From NCBI GenBank assembly GCA_045636385.1, contig JAZTXK010000027.1, positions 1 to 34,421 of the forward strand: a stretch of DNA of 34,421 bases, read 5' to 3'. Numbering within the stretch: the first letter of the stretch is position 1; every line of letters begins with the position of its first letter. A model generated the notes under the pieces. The model searched no databases, was not told the DNA's origin, and saw only the letters and a list, made by a program, of their open reading frames with translations. Both the position numbers and the translations under genes were made by a program. Source of the stretch: CAG-390 sp045636385 (GTDB lineage Bacteria > Bacillota > Clostridia > Oscillospirales > CAG-272). Below, piece by piece: positions 22,601-31,067 of the stretch.

Positions 22601-23968
22601 ATGCATTCCTGTGACACTTTAGTAATAAACGCATCCCACTCTGCATACGGGCAGAATATTCTCGCCAAAAACAGCGACCGACCCACGGGCGAGCCGCAGC
22701 CTCTCTGCTTTTACGAGGCAAAGGAGTATCCCGAAGGAGCAATATTGCACACCACCTACCTCGACATTCCGCAGGTAAGAAAAACCTACGCCGTCGTCGG
22801 CTCGCGTCCCTATTGGATATGGGGATTTGAGATGGGCTACAACGAAAAGGGACTTATGATCGGCAACGAAGCCGAATGGTCGCGTATGGAGGCGGAGACC
22901 GAGGACGGTATGCTCGGAATGGATCTTCTCCGCCTTGCCCTCGAGCGCGCCGCAACCGCACGCGAGGCAATAGAGGTCATCACCGACCTTCTTAAAAAAT
23001 ACGGTCAGAAGGCAAGCGCAAGCATGCTCAAGACGAGATATTACGAAAATTCCTTCATTCTCGCCGACCGAAGCGAATGCTGGGTGCTTGAAACCGCGGG
23101 ACGCGAATGGGTCGCGCGGGAGATCAAGGACAAAGCGGGCGTATCGAACTGCTATTCGATCGGAAAAGAGTTCGATATGGCATCCGAAAATCTTGAAAGA
23201 ATCGCCCGCGAAAAACGCTGGCTCTCGCCGGACGAGGAATTTGATTTTGCCAAGGCTTACACGGGACACGTACCGAATCTCGCGGGTGGAACACAGAGAT
23301 ACCGCCGTTCAAACAAACTGCTCGCAGAGAATAAAATCCACGATTTCTCCATCCTCGCCGAGATTCTCCGAGATCACCACGATGATGAGCTCATCGCGCC
23401 CCGCTTCGGCGCAACGAACGCGACCTTCGTGTCGCTCTGTATGCACGCGGGAACGTGGGGTGCAAGCGAGACCTCGGCGTCGCTCATCGCCCGCTACGAT
23501 GAAGACCTCGGAATCATCGCCCGCTATGCGCCGGCGCAAGCGTGTCTTTCGGCTTATATCCCCGTCTATATGAACGATCTGCCCGAAAAAATGCAGACGG
23601 CAGAGAAAAAATACGATAAAAATTCGCTCTGGTGGCAGTTAAAACGCCTCGCGCTTCTCGTCGCGGTCGATGAGGAACGCTTCGGTGAGGAAGTACGGCT
23701 CTCGTTCGACTCTTTGGGCGGGGTAATGGAGCAGCTTGCGTGCACAAGTGAACATCTCGCCAAAAGATTTATCGAATTCGGCGATTACGAGGACGCTATG
23801 GATACGCTCAAGACCGTAACCGAGTCCTGCACACGGCTTCTTTATGAGCTTGCCGAACGCGAAGCCGACCGAATCGCAGAGATAATCGTTGAAGACGGTG
23901 GCCTCTACGGCAGACAAAAGGAAACGATCGAAAAATATATTGAATATTCGGAGATAGAACTCCTCTGA
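22601..23968 (+). CDS. C69-family dipeptidase (secernin-like)
   Basis: A 455-residue protein. ATG 22601 is chosen for its AAAGGAGG site 6 nt upstream. Family C69 N-terminal-nucleophile hydrolases begin with a Cys exposed after removal of a few residues; here MHSCDTLVI places Cys4 as the nucleophile. NSDRPTGEPQP, GNEAEWSR and the asparagine-rich environment agree with secernin/PepD-type enzymes. FILADRSECWVLETAGREW is a typical internal block. These enzymes cleave dipeptides with broad specificity. It has no signal peptide. It lies between a small membrane protein and a barrel protein, and its link to glycans is not obvious. Confidence 0.85.
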   Translation: MHSCDTLVINASHSAYGQNILAKNSDRPTGEPQPLCFYEAKEYPEGAILHTTYLDIPQVRKTYAVVGSRPYWIWGFEMGYNEKGLMIGNEAEWSRMEAETEDGMLGMDLLRLALERAATAREAIEVITDLLKKYGQKASASMLKTRYYENSFILADRSECWVLETAGREWVAREIKDKAGVSNCYSIGKEFDMASENLERIAREKRWLSPDEEFDFAKAYTGHVPNLAGGTQRYRRSNKLLAENKIHDFSILAEILRDHHDDELIAPRFGATNATFVSLCMHAGTWGASETSASLIARYDEDLGIIARYAPAQACLSAYIPVYMNDLPEKMQTAEKKYDKNSLWWQLKRLALLVAVDEERFGEEVRLSFDSLGGVMEQLACTSEHLAKRFIEFGDYEDAMDTLKTVTESCTRLLYELAEREADRIAEIIVEDGGLYGRQKETIEKYIEYSEIELL

Positions 23969-23982
23969 AAGGTGGTTTCGCT

Positions 23983-26058
23983 ATGATTTTTACCTTACCG
24001 GCACTCGGACAAAATGCGCTTGAAACGCCGCATTTTCCAACCCGTCATCAAGCCTTTATTTTCAGAGCGTGGGAATACGTTCCCGCAGAAAAAATCGCAA
24101 AAATCCTTGGAACGACAGAGGAAAACGTCATCCGCGCGGCGGAAGAAATGGGGCTGCCGAATTACGATCCCGGCAATATATGGCTCGAGCGCGGATATAT
24201 CACGATCATTCGCCAAATGTGGCATATTCTGCCCTATTCACAGCTTCTCGAACTGCTCGGAATGACCGAGGACGAGCTTGCGCTCATACTCAAGGAAGAA
24301 GATTTTCTCGACGTCAAGCTGCAAAGCAAGCCGATCTGCGAGCCCGTCCGCTGGCGCGAGCTGACAGACGCAGAAAAAGAACGAACCGCAAAAATCAAGC
24401 AGGTGATGCAGACCGTAGATATTTCGGGCAAACGTGCGTTTGAATTTGAATATCATGTGCCTAAAATAAAACACGAGGGCAAGGAAATTTTCAAAACGAG
24501 AATGATCTATGCCTTTTCGGGTCTTTATCAACACGCCTTTGACGTGCCGAGCGAAGTATATCTTCCCGACGAACAGCTCGAGGCTTACCGCGCCCTCGGT
24601 GTCAACGGCATCTGGACGCAGGGAATGCTTTCGGGACTCGTCGAGTTCCCCTTTGAGCCGTCAATTTCTGCGGGATGTGAAAACCGTCTTGCGCGTATGC
24701 GAAAAATGACCGAAAGACTCGCAAAATATGGCATCAAGCTCTATCTTTACATAAACGAGCCGCGCTATATGCCGCTGTCATTCTTTGAAAAGCACCCCGA
24801 CATACGCGGTCACGTGCGCAGCGAGGGCGCAGCTCTCTGCACATCGACCGAAAAGGTCAGGAATTATATCCGCGATTCTATCGAAAAAATATGCCGCGAG
24901 GTACCTCTCATCGGCGGATTCTTTATGATAACTCGCTCGGAAAACCTGACGAATTGCTATTCTCATTCGGGCGATATGAACGTCGAATGCACCTGTCCGC
25001 GCTGCTCAAAGCGTGACGGCGCAGAGGTCATCGCCGAGCTGATAAACACGGTCGCAGACAGCGCTCACAGTGTATCGAAGGACATAAAGGTCTTCGCCTG
25101 GAGCTGGGCGTGGCGCTCCTACAACGATGGTATCATACGCCGACTTTCCAAAGATGTCATTCTGCTCTCGCAAAGCGAGCTTGACGTGCCGTTCTGTATC
25201 GGCGGTGTCAAGGGACGTGTCGTTGACTACTCAATGAGCATCATAGGCCCCGGCGAAAAGGCAAAAAGCGAATGGTCGATCGCCAAGGAATGCGGTCTTG
25301 AGGTCGGCGCAAAGGTGCAGATCAGCACCACGTGGGAGGCGTCAACAGTACCCGCCATTCCCGTTTCGCCGCTGATCGACGATCACATCCGCGCCCTGCG
25401 GGGCGAGGGAGTCGAGCATCTTATGCTGAGCTGGACGCTCGGCGGCTACCCCTGCAACAATATCGCGACGGCGGCAAAGTATTTCTATGAAAAATCCTGC
25501 TCGGATGCGCCTGTTTACGAAGCCGAAAAACTGTTTGCCGAGGCTTTCCGCGAATTTCCGTTCCATATGAACACCCTCTATAAAGGTCCGCAGAATGCGG
25601 GGCCGTCAAATCCGCTTTTCCCCGCTCCCTCGGGTTACAAGGCAACGATGACCTGCTTTGCTTACGATGATCTTGAGCATTGGCGTTCGATCTATCCCGT
25701 CGACGTTTTCGAGGATCAGTTCCGCAAGCTCTGCGAAGGCTGGGAACGCGGACTTGCGCTGATCGACGAAAAGGACGAGAGCGAGGTCGCGGTCATGGCT
25801 CGTGCGGCTTACTGTATCTTCAAGTCCTCCTACGATCAGATACGCTTCATCCGCGCGCGCGACGAGGGACGATTCGCCGATGCCAAAGCACTTGCCGAAA
25901 GCGAGGAAGAAACCGCACGGCTGATGCTCGAGCAAATGAACAAAAACGCCGCAATCGGCTACGAAGCATCTAATCACTATTATTTTTCAAAGGGTCAGAT
26001 CGTTGAAAAAATAATAAATTGCAGATATATCGCCGATATTTTCTCGAAAATCAATTAA
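23983..26058 (+). CDS. Large barrel protein with duplicated N-terminal helical motif
   Basis: A 691-residue protein with AAAGGTGG 8 nt before ATG 23983. The N-terminal 110 residues contain two similar helical units 50 residues apart: W30-x3-P34...ILG-TTEEN and W80-x3-P84...LLG-MTEDEL. They look like tandem helix-turn-helix-type modules. The rest resembles a glycosidase-type (beta/alpha)8 barrel, with LYLYINEPRYMP, GGFFMITRSENL, a CTCPRC cysteine cluster and FAWSWAWRSYNDG; the last 120 residues are helical. No known family was recognised, though distant GH20-like or DUF4838-like barrels share such features. No signal peptide. It is the last gene of the locus and has a strong terminator. Confidence 0.55.
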   Translation: MIFTLPALGQNALETPHFPTRHQAFIFRAWEYVPAEKIAKILGTTEENVIRAAEEMGLPNYDPGNIWLERGYITIIRQMWHILPYSQLLELLGMTEDELALILKEEDFLDVKLQSKPICEPVRWRELTDAEKERTAKIKQVMQTVDISGKRAFEFEYHVPKIKHEGKEIFKTRMIYAFSGLYQHAFDVPSEVYLPDEQLEAYRALGVNGIWTQGMLSGLVEFPFEPSISAGCENRLARMRKMTERLAKYGIKLYLYINEPRYMPLSFFEKHPDIRGHVRSEGAALCTSTEKVRNYIRDSIEKICREVPLIGGFFMITRSENLTNCYSHSGDMNVECTCPRCSKRDGAEVIAELINTVADSAHSVSKDIKVFAWSWAWRSYNDGIIRRLSKDVILLSQSELDVPFCIGGVKGRVVDYSMSIIGPGEKAKSEWSIAKECGLEVGAKVQISTTWEASTVPAIPVSPLIDDHIRALRGEGVEHLMLSWTLGGYPCNNIATAAKYFYEKSCSDAPVYEAEKLFAEAFREFPFHMNTLYKGPQNAGPSNPLFPAPSGYKATMTCFAYDDLEHWRSIYPVDVFEDQFRKLCEGWERGLALIDEKDESEVAVMARAAYCIFKSSYDQIRFIRARDEGRFADAKALAESEEETARLMLEQMNKNAAIGYEASNHYYFSKGQIVEKIINCRYIADIFSKIN

Positions 26059-26059
26059 G

Positions 26060-26095
26060 AAAAAGCACATCTGCCTCGGCAGATGTGCTTTTTTC
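26060..26095. terminator. Bidirectional terminator, GCACATCTGC type
   Basis: AAAAAGCACATCTGCC (26060-26075) pairs with GGCAGATGTGCTTTTT (26078-26093). It lies between convergent genes and is almost identical in both arms to the terminator at 8912-8945, 17 kb away. Confidence 0.92.
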
Positions 26096-26097
26096 TA

Positions 26098-27642
26098 TTA
26101 ATCCTCGTCGATCCTCTGCTCGGCTTCCGCCTGAAGCTCGGGATCGTTCGAGAGCATGGGCGCGATATCCTTGCCCTTGATCTTTCTGTCAATATAGTTC
26201 TTCGTGATCTTCAATACCAAGGGGAAGAGCGCGAGAACACCGATAAGGTTCGGGATCATCATCAGACCGTTGAAGGTATCCGAAAGGTCCCAGGCAAGTC
26301 CGCCCTCCATGATCGCACCGAAAATGATCATCACTACAAAAATGAATCTGTAGATCTTACCGCCCTTGACACCGACGAGGTATTCAACAGCCTTAACGCC
26401 GTACTGCGACCAGCCGATAACGGTGGTAAACGCGAAGAAGAGCATCGCGATAGCAACGAACCAGGTGCCGGGTGCGCCGAAGCACTGTCCGAAGGCATAG
26501 GAAACGAGAGTATCGCCGTTCGCGCCCGCAATGGGTGCACCCGTCGAAAGGTCAACGCAACCGGTGGAAAGCACGACGATCGCGGTCATAGTGCAGATAA
26601 CGAAGGTATCAAGGAACACCTCAAATATACCCCACATACCCTGCTTTACGGGCTCCTTGGCGCTCGAAGAGGAATGAACGAGAACCGAAGAACCGAGACC
26701 TGCCTCGTTCGAGAAGACACCGCGCTTGAAGCCCTGAGTCATAGTAACCTTGATAAGTGTACCGAATCCGCCACCGATGAATGCGGCGGGGGTAAAGGCA
26801 AACTTAAAGATCGAGGCAAACATCGCGCCGACGGTCGAAATATTCATTACGAATATGGTAAGGCATCCGACGACGTAAACAAGCGCCATAAAAGGCACGA
26901 CTACCTCGGCAACGCGAGCGATTCGCTGAATACCGCCGATGATGATAGTTCCCGAGATCACAAGCAGAACCGCACCGATGATGAGGTGGATGATGTTGAT
27001 CTCCGTACCGGGAATCACACCGAGAGAAACGTTCGAGAAGAACGCGGCGTCCATATTAAGCACGATCTTGTTGATCTGCGCCATATTACCGATGCCGAAG
27101 GAGGCGAGAATGGCAAAGAAAGCAAAGAGCACCGCAAGAACCTTCGCGATCGCCGAAAGCCACTTCTTGTTGCCAAGCTTGCCCATACCGTCTGTCAGAT
27201 AGTACATCGGGCCGCCCGACCATTCGCCGTCCTTATTGCGGCGGCGGAAATAAATACCGAGAACGTTTTCCGCATATTTTGACATCATTCCGAAAAATGC
27301 GGCAACCCACATCCAGAATACCGCGCCCGTGCCTCCGATAACGATAGCGGTGGCTACGCCCGAGATATTACCCGTTCCGACGGTTGCGGCAAGCGCGGCG
27401 CAAAGCGATTGGAACTGAGAGATCGCATTTTTACCCGTCTTTTTAGTCGCGGACTTGTCCTTTTTGAAGATACTTCCCATCGTCTGCTTCCACCAATGCC
27501 CGAGATGGCTGATCTGGAAGAACTTTGTTCCGACGGTCAGAAGAATTCCCGTGCCGATAAGTAATATCAGACCGGGCAGACCCCAGACAGCGCCGTTTAT
27601 GGCGTCATTGATCGACTTGATTGTTGCAACAAACTTGTCCAT
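26098..27642 (-). CDS. AGCS-family sodium:alanine/glycine symporter
   Basis: A 514-residue membrane protein. ATG 27642 has CGGAGG about 8 nt upstream; the longer open frame runs through the riboswitch and is not a real start. Many hydrophobic helices are seen, with AGCS signatures: LILLIGTGILLTVGTKFFQI, then ALAATVGTGNISGVATAI, GGPMYYL and GVFSNEAGLGSS. The family imports alanine or glycine with sodium. The glycine riboswitch in its leader indicates glycine as the regulated solute. Its C-terminal tail is acidic and cytoplasmic. Confidence 0.94.
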   Translation of the reverse strand: MDKFVATIKSINDAINGAVWGLPGLILLIGTGILLTVGTKFFQISHLGHWWKQTMGSIFKKDKSATKKTGKNAISQFQSLCAALAATVGTGNISGVATAIVIGGTGAVFWMWVAAFFGMMSKYAENVLGIYFRRRNKDGEWSGGPMYYLTDGMGKLGNKKWLSAIAKVLAVLFAFFAILASFGIGNMAQINKIVLNMDAAFFSNVSLGVIPGTEINIIHLIIGAVLLVISGTIIIGGIQRIARVAEVVVPFMALVYVVGCLTIFVMNISTVGAMFASIFKFAFTPAAFIGGGFGTLIKVTMTQGFKRGVFSNEAGLGSSVLVHSSSSAKEPVKQGMWGIFEVFLDTFVICTMTAIVVLSTGCVDLSTGAPIAGANGDTLVSYAFGQCFGAPGTWFVAIAMLFFAFTTVIGWSQYGVKAVEYLVGVKGGKIYRFIFVVMIIFGAIMEGGLAWDLSDTFNGLMMIPNLIGVLALFPLVLKITKNYIDRKIKGKDIAPMLSNDPELQAEAEQRIDED

Positions 27643-27654
27643 TGCTTTTCCTCC

Positions 27655-27687
27655 GAAAAAAATTTGAGCTGCGCCAAAGCACAGCTC
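27655..27687 (-). terminator. Intrinsic terminator in the riboswitch expression platform
   Basis: On the reverse strand a stem built from 27666-27687 (GAGCTG/CAGCTC plus GC pairs, TTTG loop) is followed by AAATTTTTTT just before the Shine-Dalgarno of the symporter. It is the switchable element downstream of the glycine aptamer. Confidence 0.82.
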
Positions 27688-27714
27688 AAAAGCAAAGAAT
27701 TTAATAGCCTTAAT

Positions 27715-27831
27715 CTTTGTCCTTTTGCCTGAGAGTTTGCGCTTGACGCTTGCACCTTCGGCCTCCGCTCGAGGCGGACGTCTCCAAAGCTCTGTCCATA
27801 TGCAGTTCACATCCTTGCGGTGTCCTGCATA
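27715..27831 (-). ncRNA. Glycine riboswitch (single aptamer with 5' companion hairpin)
   Basis: Read on the reverse strand the leader has the conserved glycine aptamer signature: GGACAGAG, TTTGGAGA, CCGAAGGTGCAAGC, then AAACTCTCAGGCAAAAGGAC. Just 5' of it, a 7-bp stem (27799-27805 with 27825-27831) encloses a short segment, like the degenerate ghost aptamer described for singlet glycine riboswitches. The intrinsic terminator after it suggests transcriptional control. Singlet riboswitches on transporters are generally OFF switches, which would lower import when glycine is abundant; the direction here is inferred. Confidence 0.9.
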
Positions 27832-27859
27832 CTTCATACAGAATTATTTGATTTTGCAC

Positions 27860-27888
27860 ATTATACCACAAAATGAGCTAAAGGTCAA
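27860..27888 (-). promoter_or_regulatory. Promoter of riboswitch-symporter transcript
   Basis: On the reverse strand TTGACC (complement of 27883-27888), a 17-bp spacer and TATAAT (complement of 27860-27865) with extended -10 TGg, about 20 bp before the riboswitch hairpin. Confidence 0.85.
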
Positions 27889-27926
27889 GTGTTTTTTCAT
27901 TTTTTATTCACGATTTCGCAAATAGA

Positions 27927-27955
27927 TTGACTTCTCCGCCCTTTCGTGATATAAT
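27927..27955 (+). promoter_or_regulatory. Promoter of metallo-hydrolase operon
   Basis: TTGACT (27927-27932), a 17-bp spacer and TATAAT (27950-27955) with extended -10 TGa, 25 bp before ATG 27980. Confidence 0.86.
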
Positions 27956-27979
27956 TACTTTAAGAAAGGCGGTGTAATT

Positions 27980-28750
27980 ATGGTCAAAGTTACATTTTTA
28001 GGAACCTGCTCGGGCACTGAGCCGATAGCGGGAAGACACCATTGCTCGATCGTTTTCGAGATCAACGGAAATTACTATTGGTTCGATGCGGGAGAAAACT
28101 GCTCGCACGCGGCATATACCTCGGGCATCGACGTTCAGCGCGTCCGCGCGGTATTTATCTCACATATGCACATCGACCACGTCGGCGGACTCGCTAACCT
28201 TATATTCACTATCCGCAAGGTGGCAAGAACACGAAAAGTACCGCATATCAACGGCAATTCCTATGACATTTTCGTTCCCGACCTCGAAAAGCTTGCCGCA
28301 ATCAAGCTGATAGCAAACGCTCACCGACCTGCGGGAGGCGTGGATATCGTCGATCACGAGATTTCGGACGGACTACTCTTCGAGGACGAAAATATCCGCG
28401 TCAGCGTGCTTCACAACGATCATCTTCGCGAAGCGGACAAGGGGAATTGGCATTCTTATTCCTATCTTATAGAATCCGAGGGCAAGAGGATCGTCTTTTC
28501 GGGCGACGTTCACTATCCGCACGAGCTTGATCCGCTTCTTGAAGGGGGATGCGATCTGCTCATTATGGAAACGGGACACCACAAGGTAGCCGACGTTTGC
28601 GAATTTGCAAAGTCGCGCGGTGCCCAAAAGCTCGTTTTCAATCATCACGGCAGAGAGATCCTGGGAAGCGTTTCGGATGCCGAAGCGGTAATAAAAATCT
28701 GCGGAATCGACGGAATGATCGCCAATGACGGCGACGTCATCGAGATGTAA
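27980..28750 (+). CDS. Metallo-beta-lactamase-fold hydrolase (RNase Z-like)
   Basis: A 256-residue protein with AAAGGCGGT upstream. The zinc-binding HxHxDH motif is SHMHIDHVGG (His62, His64, Asp66, His67), followed by later ligands in VFSGDVHYP and VFNHHGRE. The FLGTCSGTEP start is typical of RNase Z/ElaC and related phosphodiesterases, but the length and the lack of the tRNA-binding flexible arm point to another hydrolase of this fold. The substrate is unknown. It is the first gene of a three-gene run. Confidence 0.85.
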   Translation: MVKVTFLGTCSGTEPIAGRHHCSIVFEINGNYYWFDAGENCSHAAYTSGIDVQRVRAVFISHMHIDHVGGLANLIFTIRKVARTRKVPHINGNSYDIFVPDLEKLAAIKLIANAHRPAGGVDIVDHEISDGLLFEDENIRVSVLHNDHLREADKGNWHSYSYLIESEGKRIVFSGDVHYPHELDPLLEGGCDLLIMETGHHKVADVCEFAKSRGAQKLVFNHHGREILGSVSDAEAVIKICGIDGMIANDGDVIEM

Positions 28751-28760
28751 AGGAGTTAAA

Positions 28761-29606
28761 ATGAAGCTTAAATATTACGGAACCGGCGCGGGCTATGGGC
28801 TCCCCGAGGTATTTTGCGACTGCCGGATCTGCCGCCACGCGCGCGAGGCGGGCGGTAAAAATATAAGAACCCGCTCTATGGCTCTGCTCGACGGACAGCT
28901 TGCCATCGACCTTTCGGTCGACACCTTCCACCACTGCGCCTTTGCGGGACTTGATATGCGAAAGGTGAAGCACGTCCTCGTCACGCACAATCACCACGAT
29001 CACTTTTTTACAAGCGACCTTTTCAGCCGCGTGCGCGGTATGGAAGAGCCCGTGAATTTCTACCTCAGCGAGGCATCGGGCAAGGGCGTCCGCGCGACCG
29101 TCGAAAAGCACAAGGAAGAATTCGCCGCAGGCACGCGCAATCCGAAGGCTTGGACGCTTGCAGAAGTCCACACCCTTGAATATTTCAAGCCGATCGAGAT
29201 ACTCGACTACAAAATCACGCCCCTCCCCGCAAGACACGTCAAGGCACTCGAGCCGATGATATTCGTCATCGAGCGCGACGGCAAAAGCATCCTTTGGGGA
29301 CACGACACCGGTCTGCTCCTCCCCGAGGCTTCGGAATGGATAAAGAATTCGGGAATTAAATTCGACCTGGTCTCCCTCGACTGCACCCTCCGCCGAGGCG
29401 CGCAGATCACCAAATCGCACATGGACCTCGATTGGTGCATCGAAACCGCGGATATGCTCCGCACAAGCGGAAACGCCGATGAAAACACAAAATTCATCCT
29501 CAGCCACATCGGTCACCTCGTCGACCGCACGCACGACGAGCTCACAGCAGAGGCGGCGGAATACGGAATGATAGTCGCTTGGGATGGAATGGAGGTTGAA
29601 ATATAA
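28761..29606 (+). CDS. Metallo-beta-lactamase-fold hydrolase, PhnP-like
   Basis: A 281-residue protein. ATG 28761 has AAAGGAG 6 nt upstream, 10 bp after the previous stop. It has the PhnP-type structural-zinc signature CDCRICRHAR (Cys19, Cys21, Cys24) and the catalytic motif THNHHDHF at 75-82. PhnP enzymes hydrolyse cyclic phosphodiesters such as phosphoribosyl 1,2-cyclic phosphate. No other phn genes are nearby, so the natural substrate may differ. Two paralogous-fold hydrolases side by side suggest related steps on one pathway. Confidence 0.82.
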   Translation: MKLKYYGTGAGYGLPEVFCDCRICRHAREAGGKNIRTRSMALLDGQLAIDLSVDTFHHCAFAGLDMRKVKHVLVTHNHHDHFFTSDLFSRVRGMEEPVNFYLSEASGKGVRATVEKHKEEFAAGTRNPKAWTLAEVHTLEYFKPIEILDYKITPLPARHVKALEPMIFVIERDGKSILWGHDTGLLLPEASEWIKNSGIKFDLVSLDCTLRRGAQITKSHMDLDWCIETADMLRTSGNADENTKFILSHIGHLVDRTHDELTAEAAEYGMIVAWDGMEVEI

Positions 29607-29609
29607 ATT

Positions 29610-30455
29610 ATGAAAATCAAAAAACTTTCAAACATCATCGGCGGGCAGGACGGTGCGATATACAATAATTATCTCTTCCGCTTTTCCTCGAAAGGTGGTT
29701 GCACGGTCTATGATCTGACAAAAATCGAAGAAAATATGACTCCGATCGCAGAATTCAAGCTCGACCGCGTCGATTTTATCGTTCCGCACAGCAATTCCGT
29801 CACCTTCGGCAACGAATTTTTCGCTCCCGAGGATGAATTTCCTCTGCTTTACAGCAACGTTTACAATAATTACGCCAAGACCGAGGACAAGCGCGTCGGC
29901 ATCTGCTGCGTTTACCGCCTCGTGCGCGAGGGCAACACTTTTTCCACAACGCTCGTTCAGCTTATCAAAATAGGCTTTACCGACGATCGCGGGCTCTGGA
30001 GATCATCGGGCGACGTCGAGGACAAACGCCCTTACGGCAACTTTGTCGTTGATACGGAAAATTCTCTTCTCTACGCCTTCGTTATGCGCGACGGCGAGAA
30101 TCAGACAAGATATTTCTCATTCGATCTCCCCAAAGCCTCGGACGGCGAGATCGGTGCCTCAGGCGTTCGCGAGGTCACCCTCACAGCCGATATGATCAAG
30201 GAACACTTCGACACGCCCTATCATAATTACGTTCAAGGCGCGGTCTGCCATAACGGAAAGATCTACTCCGTCGAAGGCTTCGGCGAAAAGATCCACCCCG
30301 CCCTCCGTATCATTGATACCAAAGAAAAACGCCAGACCTTCTTCTTCGACTTCTTCGAAGCAAACTGCACCGACGAAGCCGAGCTCATTGACTTTTATCA
30401 AGGAAAATGTATCTACGGCAACCATATAGGTGAGATTTTTGAACTCGAATTCTGA
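29610..30455 (+). CDS. Beta-rich, propeller-like protein of unknown function
   Basis: A 281-residue protein 3 bp after the PhnP-like gene; GGAGG lies 14 nt before ATG 29610, inside the upstream gene. It is rich in beta strands with repeated hydrophobic-aromatic patterns (NYLFRFSSKGGCTVYDL, NSLLYAFVMRDG, NGKIYSVEGFGEKIHPALRI), suggesting a small propeller or sensor-type fold. No catalytic motif or signal peptide is recognised. By position it is part of the metallo-hydrolase operon. Confidence 0.6.
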   Translation: MKIKKLSNIIGGQDGAIYNNYLFRFSSKGGCTVYDLTKIEENMTPIAEFKLDRVDFIVPHSNSVTFGNEFFAPEDEFPLLYSNVYNNYAKTEDKRVGICCVYRLVREGNTFSTTLVQLIKIGFTDDRGLWRSSGDVEDKRPYGNFVVDTENSLLYAFVMRDGENQTRYFSFDLPKASDGEIGASGVREVTLTADMIKEHFDTPYHNYVQGAVCHNGKIYSVEGFGEKIHPALRIIDTKEKRQTFFFDFFEANCTDEAELIDFYQGKCIYGNHIGEIFELEF

Positions 30456-30461
30456 AAATCA

Positions 30462-30500
30462 ACAGACAGTTGTGTAAAAACGCAAAATCCAACAGTCTGT
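30462..30500. promoter_or_regulatory. Inverted repeat, possible operator for XRE regulator
   Basis: ACAGACAGTTG (30462-30472) and CAACAGTCTGT (30490-30500) form an 11-bp inverted repeat with one mismatch and a 17-nt spacer. It lies just upstream of the weak promoter of the XRE gene and has no T tract, so it fits an operator better than a terminator. Confidence 0.55.
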
Positions 30501-30503
30501 CGG

Positions 30504-30532
30504 TGGAATCAAGCACCGGTTTGTGCTAAAAT
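30504..30532 (+). promoter_or_regulatory. Weak promoter of XRE gene
   Basis: TAAAAT (30527-30532) with extended -10 TGc; TGGAAT sits at the 17-bp -35 position. The poor -35 suggests regulated expression. Confidence 0.5.
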
Positions 30533-30584
30533 ATAGCCATCGGGAACGTGCACAGCTCGAAATAATCAACCCAAGAGGTATACT

Positions 30585-31067
30585 ATGAAAACGATCGGCG
30601 AAAACATCGCATATTTCAGAAAAAAGAAAAAACTTACGCAGGAAGAGCTTGCAGAAAAACTTTCTGTAACGTCGCAGGCAGTATCGAAATGGGAGTGCAA
30701 TTCCTCGTATCCCGACATTACGGGCATGCAGGCACTTGCAACAGTACTCAGCGTTACCGTCGACGAACTTATAAACGGAGAATTGCAGCTCCCCGAGATA
30801 AGCGAAGCTCCAGAGGAAAAAATTGACCGAAGAATCGTTCTTATTAGTGTAAAGGCAACCGACACCACTGTTACAACCAGACTGCCCGTATCATTCGTAA
30901 AAAAATCCATTGAAAACGGAATGTTTAAAAAGATTGTCGGTGAAGAAGCTTTTGAAAATATGGGTGCTCTCCAAGATATGATAGACTCCGGACTCACGGG
31001 AACGTTCGTAGAGGTTGACAATCCGGAAGCACAAATCAGCATTAAGGTGGTTGATTATGACAACTGA
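30585..31067 (+). CDS. XRE-family transcriptional regulator
   Basis: A 160-residue protein with AAGAGGT 7 nt before ATG 30585. Residues 4-62 form a clear Cro/C1-type helix-turn-helix (LTQEELAEKLSVTSQAVSKWE, then YPDITGMQALATVLSVTVDEL). The C-terminal 85 residues form a small domain with RRIVLISVKATDTTVTTRLP and EVDNPEAQISIKVVD; related C-terminal domains are seen in other clostridial XRE regulators. Its last 11 bases overlap the next gene, so the two proteins are probably made together and may interact. Confidence 0.88.
   Translation: MKTIGENIAYFRKKKKLTQEELAEKLSVTSQAVSKWECNSSYPDITGMQALATVLSVTVDELINGELQLPEISEAPEEKIDRRIVLISVKATDTTVTTRLPVSFVKKSIENGMFKKIVGEEAFENMGALQDMIDSGLTGTFVEVDNPEAQISIKVVDYDN

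Noticed and set aside
26083..27282. Forward-strand open frame of about 400 codons opposite the symporter
   Set aside because: It is composed of charged, low-complexity residues and starts inside a terminator. The reverse strand encodes a textbook AGCS transporter.
27642..27837. N-terminal extension of the symporter through its leader
   Set aside because: The frame is open, but the region is a glycine riboswitch with a terminator, and the ATG at 27642 has a good ribosome binding site and begins the conserved protein.
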